A DNA stretch of 64,000 nucleotides. Source: a virus. The DNA lies in the IMG/VR virus record IMGVR_UViG_3300037297_000249, positions 1-64,000 of that record; one strand, 5' to 3'. The notes under the pieces are model-generated. The model did no database searches. It saw nothing but the letters and a program-made list of their open reading frames with translations, and had not been told where the DNA came from. The position numbers were made by a program, and so were the translations under genes. This document shows positions 12,950 to 21,883 of this stretch, piece after piece (position 1 is the stretch's first letter; every line of letters starts with the position of its first letter).

Positions 12950-14107
12950 ATGAAACTTTATTTTGTGATGATGATGATGGTGTTATGTGCGTGTTCCGAG
13001 GATATGTCGGATATTGCCGATGGGGAGGATGGAGGTGATATGTCTTCGACTGCCGATGGGGATACGGATACGGATACGGATACGGATACGGATACGGATA
13101 CGGATACCGATACCGATGGGGATACCGATGGGGACACGGACACGGACACCGATACCGACACCGACACCGATGGGGATACGGATACCGATACCGATGGGGA
13201 TACCGATGGGGATACGGACACGGACACCGATGGGGATACCGATGCAGACTTCGATCCAGGCACAGATGCCGATATTGATGGGGATACGGATACGGATATC
13301 GATACCGATACCGATACCGATACCGATACCGATACCGATGGGGATACTGATACAGACACGGATACAGACACGGATACAGACACGGATACAGACACAGACA
13401 CTGACACAGATACCGACGCCGACGCCGACGCCGACGCCGATGGGGATATTCCGGTAGATGGCTGGATAGAGGGGGAAACGGTATGCAATGAGAATATCCT
13501 ATCTGTATGCACATCTTCCGGTTCGGACTGTCGGGCGGTCTCCGTAATGGAATGCCCTCGTATGTGTGTAGCTGGAGCATGTGTTGAATGCGGCGAGTAT
13601 TCCGACTGCGAAAACCCGGGAAGGGAGGTGTGTGAGGATGGATATTGCAAAACAGCGGATGGGTGGGCGGAGATTACGCTTGAGCCTACTGTTTTAGAGA
13701 TAGAGCCTATTGAGCTTATTTTTCGTGGCGGAGCAGTCTTTGATTCAGAGGAATCAAAGGTTGTAATACAGATGGAGTCGATGAACCGGGAGAAATATAC
13801 CTTTGAGTTGGGCGTCGATACAATTTATAGGTCTTCCGAGATAAACGCCGCGGGTCTACTTATGCTCAATGGGACACCTGACCCGGATTCTCGTGGGAGT
13901 TTTTTTGATTTCAAAATTGAAGATGCGGAGATTACTAGCCTAAGCTATATGTATCCAACAGAAGAATTTCACGGAAATATACCTATCGCGGAAGGAGATA
14001 TGAGGCCAGGCGGAGAAATTAGTGGGGCAATAAGCGTAAGTACCTGCCCTACGTATCCCAAGTGCTTCAATTTAAAGGGGAGGTTCTATACAAAGATTCA
14101 TCTCTAG
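12950..14107 (+). CDS. Secreted lipoprotein with Asp-Thr repeat and Cys-rich module
   Basis: 385 residues from ATG 12950 (RBS AAAGGAGGGG). MKLYFVMMMMVLCAC is a short signal peptide; L-C-A-C15 can serve as lipobox. Residues ~38-165 are almost pure D-T with D-G breaks (DTDTDGDTD), an acidic spacer also resembling calcium-binding DxDxDG loops. Next is a Cys-rich module (C..NILSVC..SGSDC....ECPRMCVAGACVECGEYSDC, about residues 178-230), then a ~150-residue beta-rich domain ending in a C-x5-C pair. This order is typical of surface lipoproteins of Myxococcota/Bradymonadota-like bacteria. In a phage it is best explained as a host-derived moron, perhaps altering the infected cell surface. Confidence 0.75.
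   Translation: MKLYFVMMMMVLCACSEDMSDIADGEDGGDMSSTADGDTDTDTDTDTDTDTDTDTDGDTDGDTDTDTDTDTDTDGDTDTDTDGDTDGDTDTDTDGDTDADFDPGTDADIDGDTDTDIDTDTDTDTDTDTDGDTDTDTDTDTDTDTDTDTDTDTDTDADADADADGDIPVDGWIEGETVCNENILSVCTSSGSDCRAVSVMECPRMCVAGACVECGEYSDCENPGREVCEDGYCKTADGWAEITLEPTVLEIEPIELIFRGGAVFDSEESKVVIQMESMNREKYTFELGVDTIYRSSEINAAGLLMLNGTPDPDSRGSFFDFKIEDAEITSLSYMYPTEEFHGNIPIAEGDMRPGGEISGAISVSTCPTYPKCFNLKGRFYTKIHL
13061..13446 (+). repeat. GA(T/C)AC(N) hexamer repeat tract
   Basis: About 385 bases of GATACG/GATACC/GACACG/GACACC/GATGGG hexamers encoding Asp-Thr and Asp-Gly. Several sub-blocks are near-identical, so slippage in steps of six is expected; third-base variation shows the tract is not freshly expanded throughout. 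Confidence 0.9.
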
Positions 14108-14360
14108 GACACACGCCTTCCCCGTTTTCCTTTTAGATTTTATCCATTAAATTTCCTTCCACTGTTCGATTCAATTTATTCCCTAATTACTCGCCCAATA
14201 ATTCTATGTACTCCCCCACGCAACATTAAAAAGAATCCATCAGAACTCAGTCTGAACCGGTCTGACCGGTTTTAGAATTGTATCCTTGATAAACCTCTGA
14301 AGGGTTGAAAAATTTCGGTGATATGGCATATTTGTCTTAGAGGATATTAAGGAGTTTTTT
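14108..14360. promoter_or_regulatory. Intergenic region before the packaging genes
   Basis: About 250 bases without a gene. The first 130 bases are pyrimidine-rich on the + strand, opposite to the genome's general purine bias. It contains the AACCGGT hairpin listed next. Likely holds the end of the moron transcript and the start signal of the late operon, but no clear -35/-10 pair was seen. Confidence 0.45.
14255..14273 (+). terminator. Candidate terminator or operator hairpin
   Basis: AACCGGT (14255-14261), CTG, ACCGGTT (14265-14271), then TT. A perfect 7-bp stem with a three-base loop and a short U-run (TTTT overlapping the stem end). Weak as a terminator; its symmetry would also suit an operator. 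Confidence 0.45.
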
Positions 14361-16928
14361 ATGGAATCACTACAGGATACACGAGACACACAAGAGGTTT
14401 ATGAGGATAATCTAGACCAAGCAGAGGAGGTGCTTAAGGATACTCCACTGGACACCAAAAAAGGGAGGCTTACTGACAAGCAGATATGTAAACTTTCCGA
14501 TGTCATCCTGAGTTTTTCTCAAATGATGTGCGGGATAAATTTACATGATTATGAGTTAGAGTTTGGTTGGAGGGCTATCTATTCCATATTGGTTGAAGAT
14601 GCAGAAGAGATAACCGCTCTTTTTGCTAGACAGTCGGGCAAAACGGAGACGGTTGCAGTTACGGTTTGCGGCTTGATGGTGATGTTGCCGTTGTTAGCTG
14701 AGAAGCTTCCGCAGGATGACAGAATACATAAGTTTAAGGATGGCTTTTGGGTGGGTATATATGCTCCTCATTATCATCAGTCGGACATTATGTTCCGTCG
14801 TATGAAGGCTAGGATGTATTCTCAAGAGTCTAAAGCTACTTTGTTGGACCCAGAAATTGACATCGATCTGACTAAGAAGAAAGTTATAGAGAATCTTAAG
14901 CTTCCTAATGGGTCGTTTGTTCATTGTGGAACTGCGGCTCCACAGTCCAAAATCGAGGGGGAAACCTTTCATTTAATTATTTGTGAGGAAGCACAAGATA
15001 TAGATAGGAATGCGCTTAGGTCATCCATTCACCCGATGGCTGCGGCCACGGCGGGGTCACTAATAAAGATAGGCACAGTTAATAGGGTAAAGTCTGATTT
15101 CTTTGAGGCATGTAAGAGGAATAAGAGGTCAGATATTGTTAATGGAAAAACTAGAGCGGCAAAACGTAAGCATTTTGAGTTTGATTATACGGTTGCCCAG
15201 AGAAATAATCCGAAATATAGTAAGTATGTAGAAAAGGAGATTGAACGGCTAGGGTACGATTCCGATGATTTCAGGATGAAGTATAGACTTCATTGGTTAT
15301 TAGAACGCGGCATGTTCGTAAACTCGGATATGTTCGATGAGTGCGGTATTAGAGAAGCTGATTATCTGAAAGTATACAAAGGAGGCAGAGGGCGCAGAAG
15401 AGCAATAAAGTTTGTGCGTTCTCATAATTTGATAACGTATGACCCCTCAACGCAAAAAATTGTGGCGGCGGTAGACGTAGGTAAGGAGTTTTCAACTGTT
15501 GTTACTGTCGGTAGGCCATTTTACGATATGCCTATTGATTATGCGGATACTATTCGATTTCCCATTCATATTTGGAATTGGCTTGAGTTACAGGGAGATG
15601 ATCATGAGGAGCAGCATTCTAAGATTCTTGACTTTTTAGCAAACTACAGGATTTCTGATGTTATAGTTGACGCTACGGGTAAGGGCGATCCAGTTTATTC
15701 AAGGTTGGCGGCGGATCTTAGAAGTTTAGATATAGCAGTTCACCCATTTATTTTTTCCGCTACGAGTAAAGATAGAGGATATAAGGCTCTCTTACAGGAG
15801 ATTAACAGTAAACGGTTTACATATCCGGCCGGACCTATGGCGGCAAGAACACAGAAGTGGAAAAGGTTCCAGTTGCAGATGACCGACTTAAGAAAAACTT
15901 GGAGGGGAAACACTATGGTTGTCCAGAAAGATAAGTCCAGTGATGAGGCGCGAGACGATTATTGTATGGCAGAAGACATGGAGGTTCTAACCCAAAGCGG
16001 TTGGGAAGGGTTTAAGACATTCTCTACCACTTCATTGGTTGCGAACTATGACCCGGGCACCGAAACAATCCAGTACCTACCTGCAACTAGGGTCATCCGC
16101 AGAAGTCTGCATCAAAACGAGTTTATGGTCAGTATTCAGGGGGACTTTGTGGACCAATTAGTCACGGACCAACACAAGATGTATTTTGAGAAAGTGACTA
16201 AGGGCAATATTTGGATTAGGGATATAGACACAGCGGAGAGCCTACTTCAAGTATCCCCGAATAAGATTTCAATCCCGGCAGCGGCGAAGCAGACCCCTAG
16301 GTGGGCGACGTACCAGCGTCATGAGATACTCTCGATTGTACATAGGATACTGACAGGGGAGTTGCCGAGTATTCCAAAGTCCATGCTTGGGGCATTGACT
16401 TCGGATGAATGCTATTTTTTGTTGAGTTTACTTCTTACTAACGGGGAGTGTGGAGAGATAGGAGACACGGATAGAGGGTATTTTGTTAAAAGTAAGGCAT
16501 TGGCTGATGGAGTGCATGAGTTAGCATTTAAGTCGGGGAATTATTCACGAATAGAAATGACGGATACAGGTTATTTGGTTCACATTTTTGATCTCAAAAG
16601 GAGTCCCATAGTTACTTGTGAGAAGAAGGAGTATAGTGGTTCGGTGTGGTGTGTAACAGTGCCTACTGGGTTCTTTATATGCAGACGCAATGGGAAAATT
16701 TCTGTGACGGGCAATTGCGACTCGGCAATGATGCTAAATTGGTTGGTGAATGTTGGGGCTTCCATGGAGGTTGAAGAAGGTGATAACATGCTTCTAGGCA
16801 GGGTTGCTCGATTGGCGTCTAATGGAGATATTCACGGGGCGGTACGTGCAATGAATCAAAGGCTGAAAACCTACAGGAAAAATTTAGGTTTTAGCAAAAA
16901 GCGTAGGCAGAACTCAAAGTGGGATTAA
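14361..16928 (+). CDS. terL: Terminase large subunit interrupted by an intein
   Basis: 855-residue precursor; packaging motor ATPase/nuclease. RBS AAGGAG. ATPase domain: Walker A ARQSGKTE (89-96) and Walker B LIICEE (205-210). Nuclease domain: AVDVG with D372, DVIVDATGKGD with D437, and the third acidic motif DDY-C-DSAMM split by the intein between Y534 and C786. Removing residues 535-785 leaves ~604 residues, a normal TerL length. Start of the head-packaging operon; portal follows after 11 bases. No small terminase was recognised nearby; one of the unknown small upstream genes may fill that role. Confidence 0.93.
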   Translation: MESLQDTRDTQEVYEDNLDQAEEVLKDTPLDTKKGRLTDKQICKLSDVILSFSQMMCGINLHDYELEFGWRAIYSILVEDAEEITALFARQSGKTETVAVTVCGLMVMLPLLAEKLPQDDRIHKFKDGFWVGIYAPHYHQSDIMFRRMKARMYSQESKATLLDPEIDIDLTKKKVIENLKLPNGSFVHCGTAAPQSKIEGETFHLIICEEAQDIDRNALRSSIHPMAAATAGSLIKIGTVNRVKSDFFEACKRNKRSDIVNGKTRAAKRKHFEFDYTVAQRNNPKYSKYVEKEIERLGYDSDDFRMKYRLHWLLERGMFVNSDMFDECGIREADYLKVYKGGRGRRRAIKFVRSHNLITYDPSTQKIVAAVDVGKEFSTVVTVGRPFYDMPIDYADTIRFPIHIWNWLELQGDDHEEQHSKILDFLANYRISDVIVDATGKGDPVYSRLAADLRSLDIAVHPFIFSATSKDRGYKALLQEINSKRFTYPAGPMAARTQKWKRFQLQMTDLRKTWRGNTMVVQKDKSSDEARDDYCMAEDMEVLTQSGWEGFKTFSTTSLVANYDPGTETIQYLPATRVIRRSLHQNEFMVSIQGDFVDQLVTDQHKMYFEKVTKGNIWIRDIDTAESLLQVSPNKISIPAAAKQTPRWATYQRHEILSIVHRILTGELPSIPKSMLGALTSDECYFLLSLLLTNGECGEIGDTDRGYFVKSKALADGVHELAFKSGNYSRIEMTDTGYLVHIFDLKRSPIVTCEKKEYSGSVWCVTVPTGFFICRRNGKISVTGNCDSAMMLNWLVNVGASMEVEEGDNMLLGRVARLASNGDIHGAVRAMNQRLKTYRKNLGFSKKRRQNSKWD
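15963..16715 (+). other. Intein within terminase large subunit
   Basis: Residues 535-785 (251 residues). Begins C-M-A-E-D-M-E-V-L-T, a typical block A with Cys nucleophile; block B VTDQHKMY holds the TxxH pair; block F is VWCVTVPTGFFICRR; it ends VTGN followed by extein Cys. The usual penultimate His is Gly. The middle (CYFLLSLLLTNGE ... SKALADGVHELAFKSG) resembles a decayed LAGLIDADG endonuclease half, too short for an active enzyme, so this is probably a mini-intein that has lost homing. Insertion is in the nuclease active-site motif, so splicing should be required for packaging. Confidence 0.9.
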
Positions 16929-16939
16929 TGGAGGAGTAA

Positions 16940-18544
16940 ATGTCCGGATATTCGGTGTCTTCAGCTGAGATAAGGTTTGGCATAGCCAATTCCTTTGAAA
17001 CCCTTTTCAGTGAGGAATTGGGTTTAAACCATGCGCGTAGGCTTCAAGCATATCGGCGTTATTGGTTAGCATATTTTGGGGAGCATTGGTCGTATAAGAG
17101 AGACCCAGGGGAAGTGGAGAATACGGTCAACTATTGCAGAAAGGCAATAAACAGTCATTTGGATTTCGCGTTCAGTAAAGGTTTTGAAAATATAGTTCCG
17201 GATGATCCCTCGACGACAGAAAATGAGCAATTAACCCGTGATTTCATTAAGGTGAAGTTGGATGAAACGTGGGAGAAAAACAATAAAGAGCTTTGGCTGG
17301 TTGATTGCGGTCAGGGGGGTGGGGTTACAGGGGATGTATTTGCTCGGGTCAGTTGGGATAAGACCGATTTATTCGAGGATGCCTATGCCAGGGTGGACAT
17401 AATTCCGAGTCATTTTTGCTTCCCTGAGTTCTGCGGGCCGCACGGGGTCGACAGAAAGCGCATAAAGAGGTTACTGATTGTCATCCCGACTTTTATGGAT
17501 GTCAACTGGAATGAGTTGGCTCCCGGAAGGCTGCTAGAAAAGAACTTGGGCAACAATCGAGTTACCTTAGTGATGAAGGCGGAGCTTTGGACGTCACCAG
17601 TGGTGGATGAGAACGGGAACATTCAAACACCGGCTATGGTATATGAGTATGAGGATAATAATCTGATAAGTGAGAGGGTTAATCCCTTACAAGAAATACC
17701 GGTAGTTCATATACCCAATTACCCGGTTACGGGGGAATACTATGGCATCTCGGATTTGGTAGACGTAGTGGATTTGAATACAGAGTTCAATGAAAAGATT
17801 ACGGACATTTCAGACATCATTGATTATCACGGGTCGCCGCAAACGATTGTTAAAGGATGCCGGCTAAATCAACTTGAGCGAGGGGCTAATCGTATTTGGG
17901 GTATTCCCGAGACGGGGGATGTGTTCAACCTTGAGTTGAAGGGGGATATGTCGGCAGCCCTAAAGCACGTTGAGTTCTTGAAGAAGTCTTTTCAGGAGCT
18001 CTCGAGTTGTCCCGACCATTTCTGGGGTACCCCTTTGCCTATCAGCAACACTTCAGGGGCGGCATTACAGATTATGTTCATGCCGGTTTTGCAAAAACGG
18101 GACATGAAAGCGATGGTTTACGGTGCGGGAATTCAGAGAATCAATCGACTTATTTTGAGAATGAATGAGATAGCTGATTTGGATTTTGCGAAAAAGATGA
18201 AGAATATTAAAAATCGCTATCGAAACAAGGTAAAGTTCCCTGACCCGATGCCTAGGGATGAAGTTCGTGAGCTTGAAAGGAACAAGTTGGAAAAAGACCT
18301 CGGGATTACTTCCCGGAAGTTCATTCTAAAGAGTAGAGGGCTGACCGATGCCCAAGCAAAAGATATCATGAAAGATGCCGATAAAGATCGGGAAGAAGAG
18401 GCCTTACAGGATTACGAAGTTGGGCTGGGAAGTGGAAATGGAAATTTTGCTCGTGGAGGGTCCAGCGACACACGCGGTGAAAAAATTTCTGAGTCTATGA
18501 ATGACAAAGCCGACGGTCCGAATTCCCCTAAAGAGGAAGAATAG
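16940..18544 (+). CDS. Portal protein
   Basis: 534 residues, RBS GGAGGAG. Sits between terminase and a Mu-F-like head protein, the normal portal position, and has portal features: N-terminal RRLQAYRRYWLAYFGEHW with NYCRKAINSHLDFAFSKG, a beta-rich clip/wing middle (PVVHIPNYPVTGEYYGISDLVDVVDLNTEFNEKITD), a long helical stem and an acidic C-terminal tail (DREEEALQDYEVGLGSGNGNFARGG). It forms the dodecameric ring at the packaging vertex and docks the terminase. Confidence 0.85.
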   Translation: MSGYSVSSAEIRFGIANSFETLFSEELGLNHARRLQAYRRYWLAYFGEHWSYKRDPGEVENTVNYCRKAINSHLDFAFSKGFENIVPDDPSTTENEQLTRDFIKVKLDETWEKNNKELWLVDCGQGGGVTGDVFARVSWDKTDLFEDAYARVDIIPSHFCFPEFCGPHGVDRKRIKRLLIVIPTFMDVNWNELAPGRLLEKNLGNNRVTLVMKAELWTSPVVDENGNIQTPAMVYEYEDNNLISERVNPLQEIPVVHIPNYPVTGEYYGISDLVDVVDLNTEFNEKITDISDIIDYHGSPQTIVKGCRLNQLERGANRIWGIPETGDVFNLELKGDMSAALKHVEFLKKSFQELSSCPDHFWGTPLPISNTSGAALQIMFMPVLQKRDMKAMVYGAGIQRINRLILRMNEIADLDFAKKMKNIKNRYRNKVKFPDPMPRDEVRELERNKLEKDLGITSRKFILKSRGLTDAQAKDIMKDADKDREEEALQDYEVGLGSGNGNFARGGSSDTRGEKISESMNDKADGPNSPKEEE

Positions 18545-18549
18545 TTTGA

Positions 18550-19419
18550 ATGCCAGCTGATAAAATACTTGGAGAGGTTGTAGACGTATTGTTTCGATCT
18601 TGGGTTCGAGAGTCCAGATATGTCCGGACACCTTTTCAAAAGATGAATAGAAAGATTCAGGGAAGGTTGGACAAGTCGAGGTTCAATGTCTCGGGGGAAT
18701 GGATGCTTAAGCGAAACGCTGACAGGCTTTCTGCGGCAATCCGAAAGGACATGGGTAAAATATTTAACGAGGTTGATTTAGAAATACAGTCAGCGGTGGA
18801 AAGAGCAGCTGCTAGAGCAGTTAAGTATCAAAAAAGGTTTTTGAAGGCTGCGAATGTTCCCTTTTTAAAGAGTGCCGAAATAAATGCTATTCATAATGAA
18901 GCGTCGAAGATTTTGAACGAAGATTTCCCGAAGGGTTCTGGATTAAGCTATCGTGACCGGCTGAAAATGATAAGAATGCGACATGAAAGAGAACTTCTGG
19001 GGTCGTTACGAGCTTCCTATAAGTCAGGAGATGCGTTAGCTCGTATAGCGAAAGAGGCAAAATTACGGCTTACGAGCAATACTCCCGGGGTGAAGGTACG
19101 CGTTTCAGGCGGGAGTGTTGCCAAGCAGGTCTCTAGGGTTATGGTTGCAGAGGAGGCCAGAATTTCTCATGAGATAGAACGGCGTATTTTAATGGCGCAT
19201 AACGTTGAGTATGGTTATTGGAGGTTGAGTCCCGAGCATAAGTGGGAGGGAGGTTCAGAAATCTGCGAAGTATTGGCGGCGGGGACTGGGGAGGGGTTAG
19301 CAACTTCAATAAAGAGGGAAGAGCACGGCCCGCTTATCCTTGAAGGGCTTTATCGCCTAGATGCCTGGCCGGAATACCCTCATCCATATTGTAAATGTCA
19401 TATGGAGCCTTGGATTTAA
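18550..19419 (+). CDS. Head morphogenesis protein (Mu F / SPP1 gp7-like)
   Basis: 289 residues. Long N-terminal helical region, then a conserved C-terminal segment with a Cys/His pattern (GYWRLSPEHKWEGGSEICEVLAAGTG ... WPEYPHPYCKCHMEPW) typical of the Mu-F-like minor head proteins that follow portal genes. These proteins enter the procapsid in a few copies and assist assembly. Five bases separate it from portal. Confidence 0.8.
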   Translation: MPADKILGEVVDVLFRSWVRESRYVRTPFQKMNRKIQGRLDKSRFNVSGEWMLKRNADRLSAAIRKDMGKIFNEVDLEIQSAVERAAARAVKYQKRFLKAANVPFLKSAEINAIHNEASKILNEDFPKGSGLSYRDRLKMIRMRHERELLGSLRASYKSGDALARIAKEAKLRLTSNTPGVKVRVSGGSVAKQVSRVMVAEEARISHEIERRILMAHNVEYGYWRLSPEHKWEGGSEICEVLAAGTGEGLATSIKREEHGPLILEGLYRLDAWPEYPHPYCKCHMEPWI

Positions 19420-19538
19420 TCGGAAAATTTAAGTTGAAATCAGGTTCATTAGACTATAGAATTATTGTGTTGGTCGTTAAGACTGTTTAACGGTTAATTT
19501 TGTTGGGGAGTCAAGTAGTTACCTAAAGGAGGCCGAAA

Positions 19539-19730
19539 ATGGCGAATAGTGCTGGGAAAGTTACCGGTGGTGACCAGAGCAAAACCGATACCAATCGGGG
19601 GTCGTCCATGACCTTCCCTTTCACCAAGGGAGGTAGAAAGACTAATCGAGTTGGGAGTCCTTCGGGGGCACCCAACTCGAATACCGTTGACGGAAATGCC
19701 CGAAAGGCGAGTGACCCGAGGTACGCGTAA
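19539..19730 (+). CDS. Small disordered protein in the head operon
   Basis: 63 residues, rich in Gly, Ser, Asn, Thr and Lys with no hydrophobic core (GGDQSKTDTNRGSSM; TKGGRKTNRVGSPSGAPNSN). Strong RBS AAAGGAGG supports it. It lies between the head morphogenesis and scaffold genes after a 119-base gap containing a CGTTAA/TTAACG stem (19475-19492). Possibly a capsid accessory peptide; unknown. Confidence 0.55.
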   Translation: MANSAGKVTGGDQSKTDTNRGSSMTFPFTKGGRKTNRVGSPSGAPNSNTVDGNARKASDPRYA

Positions 19731-19770
19731 AAACTTCGGTAAGTTTATGGATTCATTATAGGAGTAAATT

Positions 19771-20574
19771 ATGGGTGTAGAAAACGAAAATAATCAAGAC
19801 ACAGTTTCCGAGGGTAAAGCTCAGGGAGGGGTTACCCCTCCGGCAGAGGGCGGCGGAGCTCCTTCGGAGGCATCACAGAAAACAGAAAAGAAGGTTGAAG
19901 AGGAGAATGTAGGACCCCTTTATTCGGCAGCACAGTTGAATGAGCTTTTGAATAAAGTTAGGAAAGACGAGAAGGCTAAGCATCAAGGAAAGCTTGAGGA
20001 AACTGCGAAGTTAATCAAAAGCCAAGCGGAGAGTCTCAAGCAGTTTGAGGCTAAGCTAGAGGAAGCAAAGAGTAAAATGGATACTCTCAAGGAAACTAAG
20101 TCAAAAGCAAAGGGCGAAGTTTCCGAAGAGTTGGAGAAGCTCCGAGAAGAAAAGAGGAAGCTGGAATTGGGTATGGAAGAGTTGGCAACCTTGTCGGCGA
20201 AGCAGATTCAGGCTGTTGAGCTACAGGGGGCTAAGGAGAGATTGATTTTAAAGCATGGACTTAAGTTTCCAGAATTGGTTTATGGGGAAACTGTTGAAGA
20301 GTTGGAGAAGTCAGCTGAAGAAGCTTTGAAGAGAGAGCAAGCTCTTATTCAAGAAGCCGTAAAGGATGCTGAAGTTCGTGCGAAAGAAAAACTTTCTTCT
20401 ACCATGGTTGAAGGCCTTCCAAAGCCGATGTCTCCAAACGCATCGTTGGGCAATGGCAATGATTTGCCTACTGGCCACAAGTCGTTTGAGCAGATTGCGG
20501 CTCTTCCCAAAGACCAGTTTCTGAAAATCCGGTCGGAGATACTCCAAGAAGCTAGGAGAAAAGCCGGAATTTAA
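19771..20574 (+). CDS. Scaffolding protein
   Basis: 267 residues, RBS TAGGAG. Gly/Pro/Glu-rich N-terminus, then a long Lys/Glu/Leu coiled coil (about residues 60-150), a helical middle and a C-terminal LPKDQFLKIRSEILQEARRKAGI helix. This composition directly upstream of the major capsid gene is characteristic of internal scaffold proteins, whose C-terminal helix binds capsid subunits. No protease motif seen, so scaffold is probably released or cleaved by another enzyme. Confidence 0.8.
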   Translation: MGVENENNQDTVSEGKAQGGVTPPAEGGGAPSEASQKTEKKVEEENVGPLYSAAQLNELLNKVRKDEKAKHQGKLEETAKLIKSQAESLKQFEAKLEEAKSKMDTLKETKSKAKGEVSEELEKLREEKRKLELGMEELATLSAKQIQAVELQGAKERLILKHGLKFPELVYGETVEELEKSAEEALKREQALIQEAVKDAEVRAKEKLSSTMVEGLPKPMSPNASLGNGNDLPTGHKSFEQIAALPKDQFLKIRSEILQEARRKAGI

Positions 20575-20602
20575 CTACCGGCATAGCTAAGGAGAATCAG
20601 AT

Positions 20603-21565
20603 ATGGCAAGTTATTCCGGTGTACAGACGGCGGGGGATGTTAAGGCTCTTCCTCAAGCAGTGTTGGATGTCTTTTCCATGGACATGCTTCATGAGGCTCT
20701 AGGCATCATGAAGTTTGATGTCTTTGCGGTCAAAAAGACAGAGCTCATGAAGCAGCCGGGTGAGACCATCACCATGACTCGGTACAACAACATCCCCCGG
20801 GGCGGACGTTTGGACGAGCATGTCGAGATGGTTGAGAAGTCGATGTCTGCAAGCCAGCAGGCTATCACGGTCACTGAGTGGGGCAACGCGATTGGCGTTA
20901 CCGAAAAACTGCTTCAGCTTTCGGCAGACGACCAAATGTCCGAGGCAGGGGTTCAGTTGGGTCGGGACTATGCCGTGGTTCATGATCTCATGCACCGCGA
21001 TGCATTGACCGCAGCAACCCAGGCCCTGTATGCGGGTGACCATACCTCCATGGCCGCGATGGTTGGTGGGACGGATTATTTCGATGTCGAAATGATTCGA
21101 CAGGGTGTGGAGATTCTCCAAACGGGCAATGCTCCCAAGTTCATGGGTGATTTCTACGTGTGTTTCATCACCCCTCACCAAGCCGCATCGATTAAGCGTG
21201 ATCCCGATTGGATTGGAGCGCAGAATTATGCGGGCACTCGAGCACTGTTCACCGGCGAGATCGGCCGCTGGGAGGATGTTATCTTCATTTCAACCACGCA
21301 TTGTCGTTCGGGTGCTGGAGCTTCGGTAGATCCCGGATACGAGGCCACTTTCGTGAACGCAGCGGTTGGTGGTGGAGTCCCGGCGCATGTTTATGAGGGT
21401 TTCCTATTGGGAGACAGTGCTTACGGTAAAGCCACGGCACTCCCGGCAGAGGTTCGTCAAAGTGAGGTCAAGGATTACGGAAGAAAGCACGGATTGGCCT
21501 GGTACGCGATTATGGGTTCCGGGATTTTGGATGACAAGTTTGTCGTCCGTATGTTGAGCGTGTAG
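20603..21565 (+). CDS. Major capsid protein (N4-gp56-like)
   Basis: 320 residues, HK97 fold by family. Motifs seen in N4-gp56-type capsids: GETITMTRYNNIPRGGRLDEH (early strands), SASQQAITVTEWGNAIGVTEKL, YAVVHDLMHRDALTAATQALYAG (spine helix) and DFYVCFITPHQAASIKRDPDWI. Codon use is more GC-rich and regular than neighbours, as expected of a highly expressed gene. RBS AAGGAGAA. Follows scaffold by 28 bases. Confidence 0.88.
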   Translation: MASYSGVQTAGDVKALPQAVLDVFSMDMLHEALGIMKFDVFAVKKTELMKQPGETITMTRYNNIPRGGRLDEHVEMVEKSMSASQQAITVTEWGNAIGVTEKLLQLSADDQMSEAGVQLGRDYAVVHDLMHRDALTAATQALYAGDHTSMAAMVGGTDYFDVEMIRQGVEILQTGNAPKFMGDFYVCFITPHQAASIKRDPDWIGAQNYAGTRALFTGEIGRWEDVIFISTTHCRSGAGASVDPGYEATFVNAAVGGGVPAHVYEGFLLGDSAYGKATALPAEVRQSEVKDYGRKHGLAWYAIMGSGILDDKFVVRMLSV

Positions 21566-21579
21566 TCCGAGGAGGGCAA

Positions 21580-21879
21580 ATGGCAAAGACGAAAAAGGTT
21601 TCTAAGGAATATGTAGTTCCGAGTCAGAGTGCCGTAGAAGCTAAGCCGAAGGAGAATGTTCCTGAGGTTAAGGAGTCGAAGCCGATAGTTGCGTTTTCCG
21701 TGAACAAGGCGAAGGATATTCGCCATGCGGTACCGGCGGAAGATGTTTTGTTTAAAGCAGTAGCTTTGCAGGACGCTTCGAGGTTCGTTGGCGGGTGGAT
21801 CACTTTAGAAGCAGGAAAAGAAGTCCGTGCTCGAAAAGAGGTTATTGAGAGTCTTCGGCGTCAAGGACTAGTGAGGTAA
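21580..21879 (+). CDS. Hypothetical head/connector protein
   Basis: 99 residues, RBS GAGGAGG. Lys/Glu/Pro-rich flexible N-terminus followed by a small folded segment (DASRFVGGWITLEAGKEVRARKEVIESLRRQGLVR). The second part looks like a short peptide that lies on another structure. Position right after the capsid gene suggests a capsid or neck accessory protein. Confidence 0.55.
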   Translation: MAKTKKVSKEYVVPSQSAVEAKPKENVPEVKESKPIVAFSVNKAKDIRHAVPAEDVLFKAVALQDASRFVGGWITLEAGKEVRARKEVIESLRRQGLVR

Positions 21880-21883
21880 TTGT

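Noticed and set aside
12100-13446. Possible CRISPR array or minisatellite
   Set aside because: Repeats are short, directly adjacent and coding in frame (NTK and Asp-Thr); there are no unique spacers between conserved repeats.
12046-13650. Long minus-strand open frames opposite the H1-like and Asp-Thr repeat genes, and a plus-strand Arg-Ile repeat frame (12987-13457)
   Set aside because: They are out-of-frame readings of low-complexity coding DNA (Lys/Thr and Asp-Thr repeats), have no RBS and give unnatural repeat proteins.
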